Both the position numbers and the translations under genes were made by a program. Positions 62,352-64,000 of a DNA stretch of 64,000 nt are shown here, piece by piece. The stretch comes from Pseudooceanicola lipolyticus (GTDB lineage Bacteria > Pseudomonadota > Alphaproteobacteria > Rhodobacterales > Rhodobacteraceae). The notes below the pieces were generated by a model, which saw only the letters and a program-made list of their open reading frames with translations, was not told the origin of the DNA and did no database searches. Numbering within the stretch: the stretch's first letter is position 1; every line of letters starts with the position of its first letter. The stretch covers positions 159,178 to 223,177 of the forward strand of contig NZ_PGTB01000002.1 in NCBI RefSeq assembly GCF_002786325.1, read 5' to 3'.

Positions 62352-63341
62352 TCAAACATCCATCGAGCGTGCGATCAGTTCCTTCATGATCTCGTTGGTG
62401 CCGCCATAGATCATCTGGACCCTGCTGTCGGCATAAAGTCGCGCGATGGGGTATTCCATCATGAAACCGTAACCGCCGTGCAGTTGCAGGCATTCATGCA
62501 TGACCTCGTTCTGCGTCTGGCTGCCCCACCATTTCGCCATCGAAGCCGTGGCCGCATCAAGTTCGCCCGCTTCAAGACGCGCGAGCCCGTCATTTACGAA
62601 GGAACGTAGCAATTCGGCCTTGGTTTTGCATTCCGCCAGTTTGAAGCGTGTATTCTGGAAGTCCATGATCCGGCTTCCAAATGCCTTGCGGTCCTGAACA
62701 TATTTCACAGTTTCATCGATCGCAAAATCAATAAAGCCGAGCGCGGTAATGCCGATCATCAGCCGCTCCCAAGGCAGCTGCTTCATCAGCTGGTAGAACC
62801 CCTGCCCCTCTTCCGGACCAAGCAGGTTCGCCGTAGGCACGCGCACATCCTCGAAGAACAGCTCAGCAGTATCCGAACCTTTCATACCCAGTTTCTTCAG
62901 GTTCCGTCCCCGGCGAAAGCCCTCGGCACCCTCGGTTTCCAGAACGATCAGCGAAACGCCCTTGGCGCCGGCATTGCGGTCGGTCTTTGCCACGATCACA
63001 ACCAGATCCGCCGTGTGCCCGTTGGTGATAAAGATCTTCGAACCGTAGATCTTGTAGTGGTTGCCATCCTTTTCGGCATGGGTCTGGACGTTCTGAAGGT
63101 TTGACCCCGTTCCAGGTTCGGTCATGGCAATCGCCGCAACGCTGTCGCCGCTGACCAGTTTCGGCAACCACTTTTTCTTCTGTTCCTCACTGCCATATGC
63201 GTTGAGATAATGGATTACGATGGATTGGATCCCATAACCCCAACCTGTATCACCGGTGCGCCCCTGCTCGTAGACGGTAATCGCGTCGAACCCGATGCCG
63301 CCACCGAACCCACCATATTCTTCGGCAATCGAGCCACCCAT
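62352..63341 (-). pseudogene. acyl-CoA dehydrogenase, N-terminus lost to IS481 insertion
   Basis: 329 codons remain. FAD motif AMTEPGTGSNLQN, helix-G Glu LPWERLMIG, C-terminal IYGGTNEIMKEL, so the catalytic core survives. The homologous start of ACADs (about 50 residues of the N-terminal helical domain) is missing: the frame begins at GGSIAEEYGG, and the sequence before it belongs to an IS481-type element. An ATG at 63341 could start a shortened protein, but it would lack part of the substrate-binding domain. Confidence 0.8.
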
Positions 63342-63890
63342 GACAGAGGTGGTCCTAGATTTTCGACCAGTTTGCAGCCCTCAATCCCGCACCTGACGCG
63401 ATCTTCATTGCATCGTTGTCTGCGGCGGCATGGGAGATCCCGTTTGCCAGAGGCCGAAGGTGAAAAGCCGAAGCGGCAGAATTTCAAACGCGACCCGATT
63501 GGCTATTTTCCTATCGACATCGCCGAAGTCAAGACAGCGTAAGGAAAGCTTTATCTCTTTGAGGCCATTAACCGGATCAGCAAGTTTGCTTTCGCGCAAC
63601 TGGTCGCGCATGTCAATCGCAAGTCGGATTGGGAGTTTCTTCAACACCTTCTCGAATCCGTTCCGTACAAGATCCACACGAACCCGACGGATAACGGCAT
63701 CCAGTTCGCTGAACAGGCTCGGAGCCGTGACAGCGTGACGTTCCGCAAGATGCGGTTTGATCTGATCTGTGAGGCAAATGATATCAAGCATCGACTAGCG
63801 AAACCCAACCACCCGTGGAGTGAGGAGGGTCAGGCAATGGTCCGAGGGACCATTGCCCCGACGAACGGCCAGGTCGAAGGTTTGAACTGA
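63342..63890 (+). pseudogene. IS481-family transposase, decayed
   Basis: In one plus-strand frame from about 63366: LTRSSLHRCLRRHG, PKRQNFKRDPIGYFPIDIAE, then an in-frame TAA at 63540-63542 where relatives have Glu, then GKLYLFEAINRISKFAF, TDNGIQFAE and KHRLAKPNHPW. A 42-base in-frame insert (63820-63861) containing a perfect hairpin interrupts the normal PW-TNGQVE, and the frame stops three codons after NGQVE. Nonsense mutation, insert and 3' truncation make it inactive. Confidence 0.8.
63833..63857. repeat. 25-base perfect hairpin inside the IS481 remnant
   Basis: GGCAATGGTCC GAG GGACCATTGCC, 11-base arms. It forms the core of a 42-base in-frame insertion in the transposase; it looks like a small mobile or REP-like palindrome. 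Confidence 0.65.
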
Positions 63891-63939
63891 ACCGCGCCGG
63901 GTTTTCCGGAGGCTCCAACTCTTGAGTAGCAACTGTGTT

Positions 63940-64000
63940 TCAAACAATGGCGTCTCGGTAGGCCGTTCCAGTTTTGATCATTGCGTTGAGAACGGTCAGT
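63940..64000 (-). CDS. C-terminus of a transposase, possibly IS110 family (partial)
   Basis: Minus-strand frame running in from the right edge: LTVLNAMIKTGTAYRDAIV then stop. The LTVLNAM segment resembles the end of IS110-type transposases. The following 50 bases (to about 63890) would be the element's end, inserted in the IS481 copy. Only about 20 residues are visible. Confidence 0.35.
   Translation of the reverse strand, partial: LTVLNAMIKTGTAYRDAIV

Noticed and set aside
1-64000. CRISPR arrays, tRNA, rRNA, replication origin
   Set aside because: Looked for regularly spaced repeats, tRNA-like cloverleaf regions and rRNA; nothing supportable was seen.

Overview
The window is a GC-rich, tightly packed stretch of accessory DNA, most likely from an alphaproteobacterium of the Roseobacter/Rhodobacteraceae type. 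That assignment is inferred from the codon usage, the many TRAP transporters, the IclR regulators and the IS3/IS66/IS481 remnants; no rRNA or tRNA is present to confirm it. Almost every gene handles acyl-CoA thioesters or imports an organic acid. I count 12 acyl-CoA dehydrogenases (ACADs), 5 CaiB/BaiF CoA-transferases (one racemase-like), 5 MaoC/hotdog hydratases, 3 crotonases and 3 thiolase-like + OB-fold/DUF35 pairs. There are also three ADP-forming acyl-CoA synthetases, two AMP-forming ligase-type enzymes, one IpdAB-type CoA-transferase pair, two short-chain dehydrogenases, two IclR regulators, parts or all of four TRAP transporters and one orphan permease.

Layout. (a) 1-7503, minus: TRAP small and large permease, SDR, ACAD, acyl-CoA ligase, MaoC and ADP-forming synthetase form one operon. 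Its promoter-proximal end (part of dctQ, and any binding-protein gene) is cut off by an IS3-family element. (b) 7504-9632: IS3-family element, IS66 remnant and a geneless scar. (c) 9633-20635: IclR; a minus operon CaiB-ACAD-ADP-forming synthetase; a divergent plus operon with a split ADP-forming synthetase, MaoC, ACAD, thiolase-like and DUF35. (d) 20719-27045, minus: TAXI-TRAP transporter, IpdAB-like CoA-transferase and an orphan permease. (e) 27556-41263: PrpD-like + ACAD pair, IclR + MaoC (minus), a second ACAD pair, a second TAXI-TRAP transporter, PaaI thioesterase, SDR, DUF35 and thiolase-like. (f) 41332-49512, minus: CaiB, crotonases, an ACAD pair and DctPQM. (g) 49736-62330: nitronate-monooxygenase-like; a minus operon with a transglutaminase-like protein, MaoC, ACAD pair, crotonase and PaaK-like protein; a minus operon with DUF35, thiolase-like, double-hotdog hydratase and racemase-like CaiB; then two CaiB genes (plus). 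(h) 62352-64000: an ACAD truncated by a decayed IS481 element, followed by the end of another IS.

How it may work: TRAP systems bring in carboxylates, AMP- or ADP-forming synthetases and CoA-transferases activate them, and (often paired) ACADs desaturate them. MaoC and crotonase proteins hydrate, SDRs oxidise, and thiolase-like/DUF35 pairs may cleave by retro-aldol chemistry as in bacterial steroid side-chain breakdown. The paired ACADs, IpdAB-like genes, racemase-like CaiB and thiolase/DUF35 pairs together suggest a branched or polycyclic (steroid- or terpenoid-like) substrate. The substrate itself cannot be read from the sequence.

The strongest non-coding signals are two sets of repeated palindromes. 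CACATATGTG occurs upstream of three operons around the second IclR gene. TCTAACAATTGTTAGA, or a one-base variant, occurs at two promoter regions in the right part. Both look like operators of local regulons.
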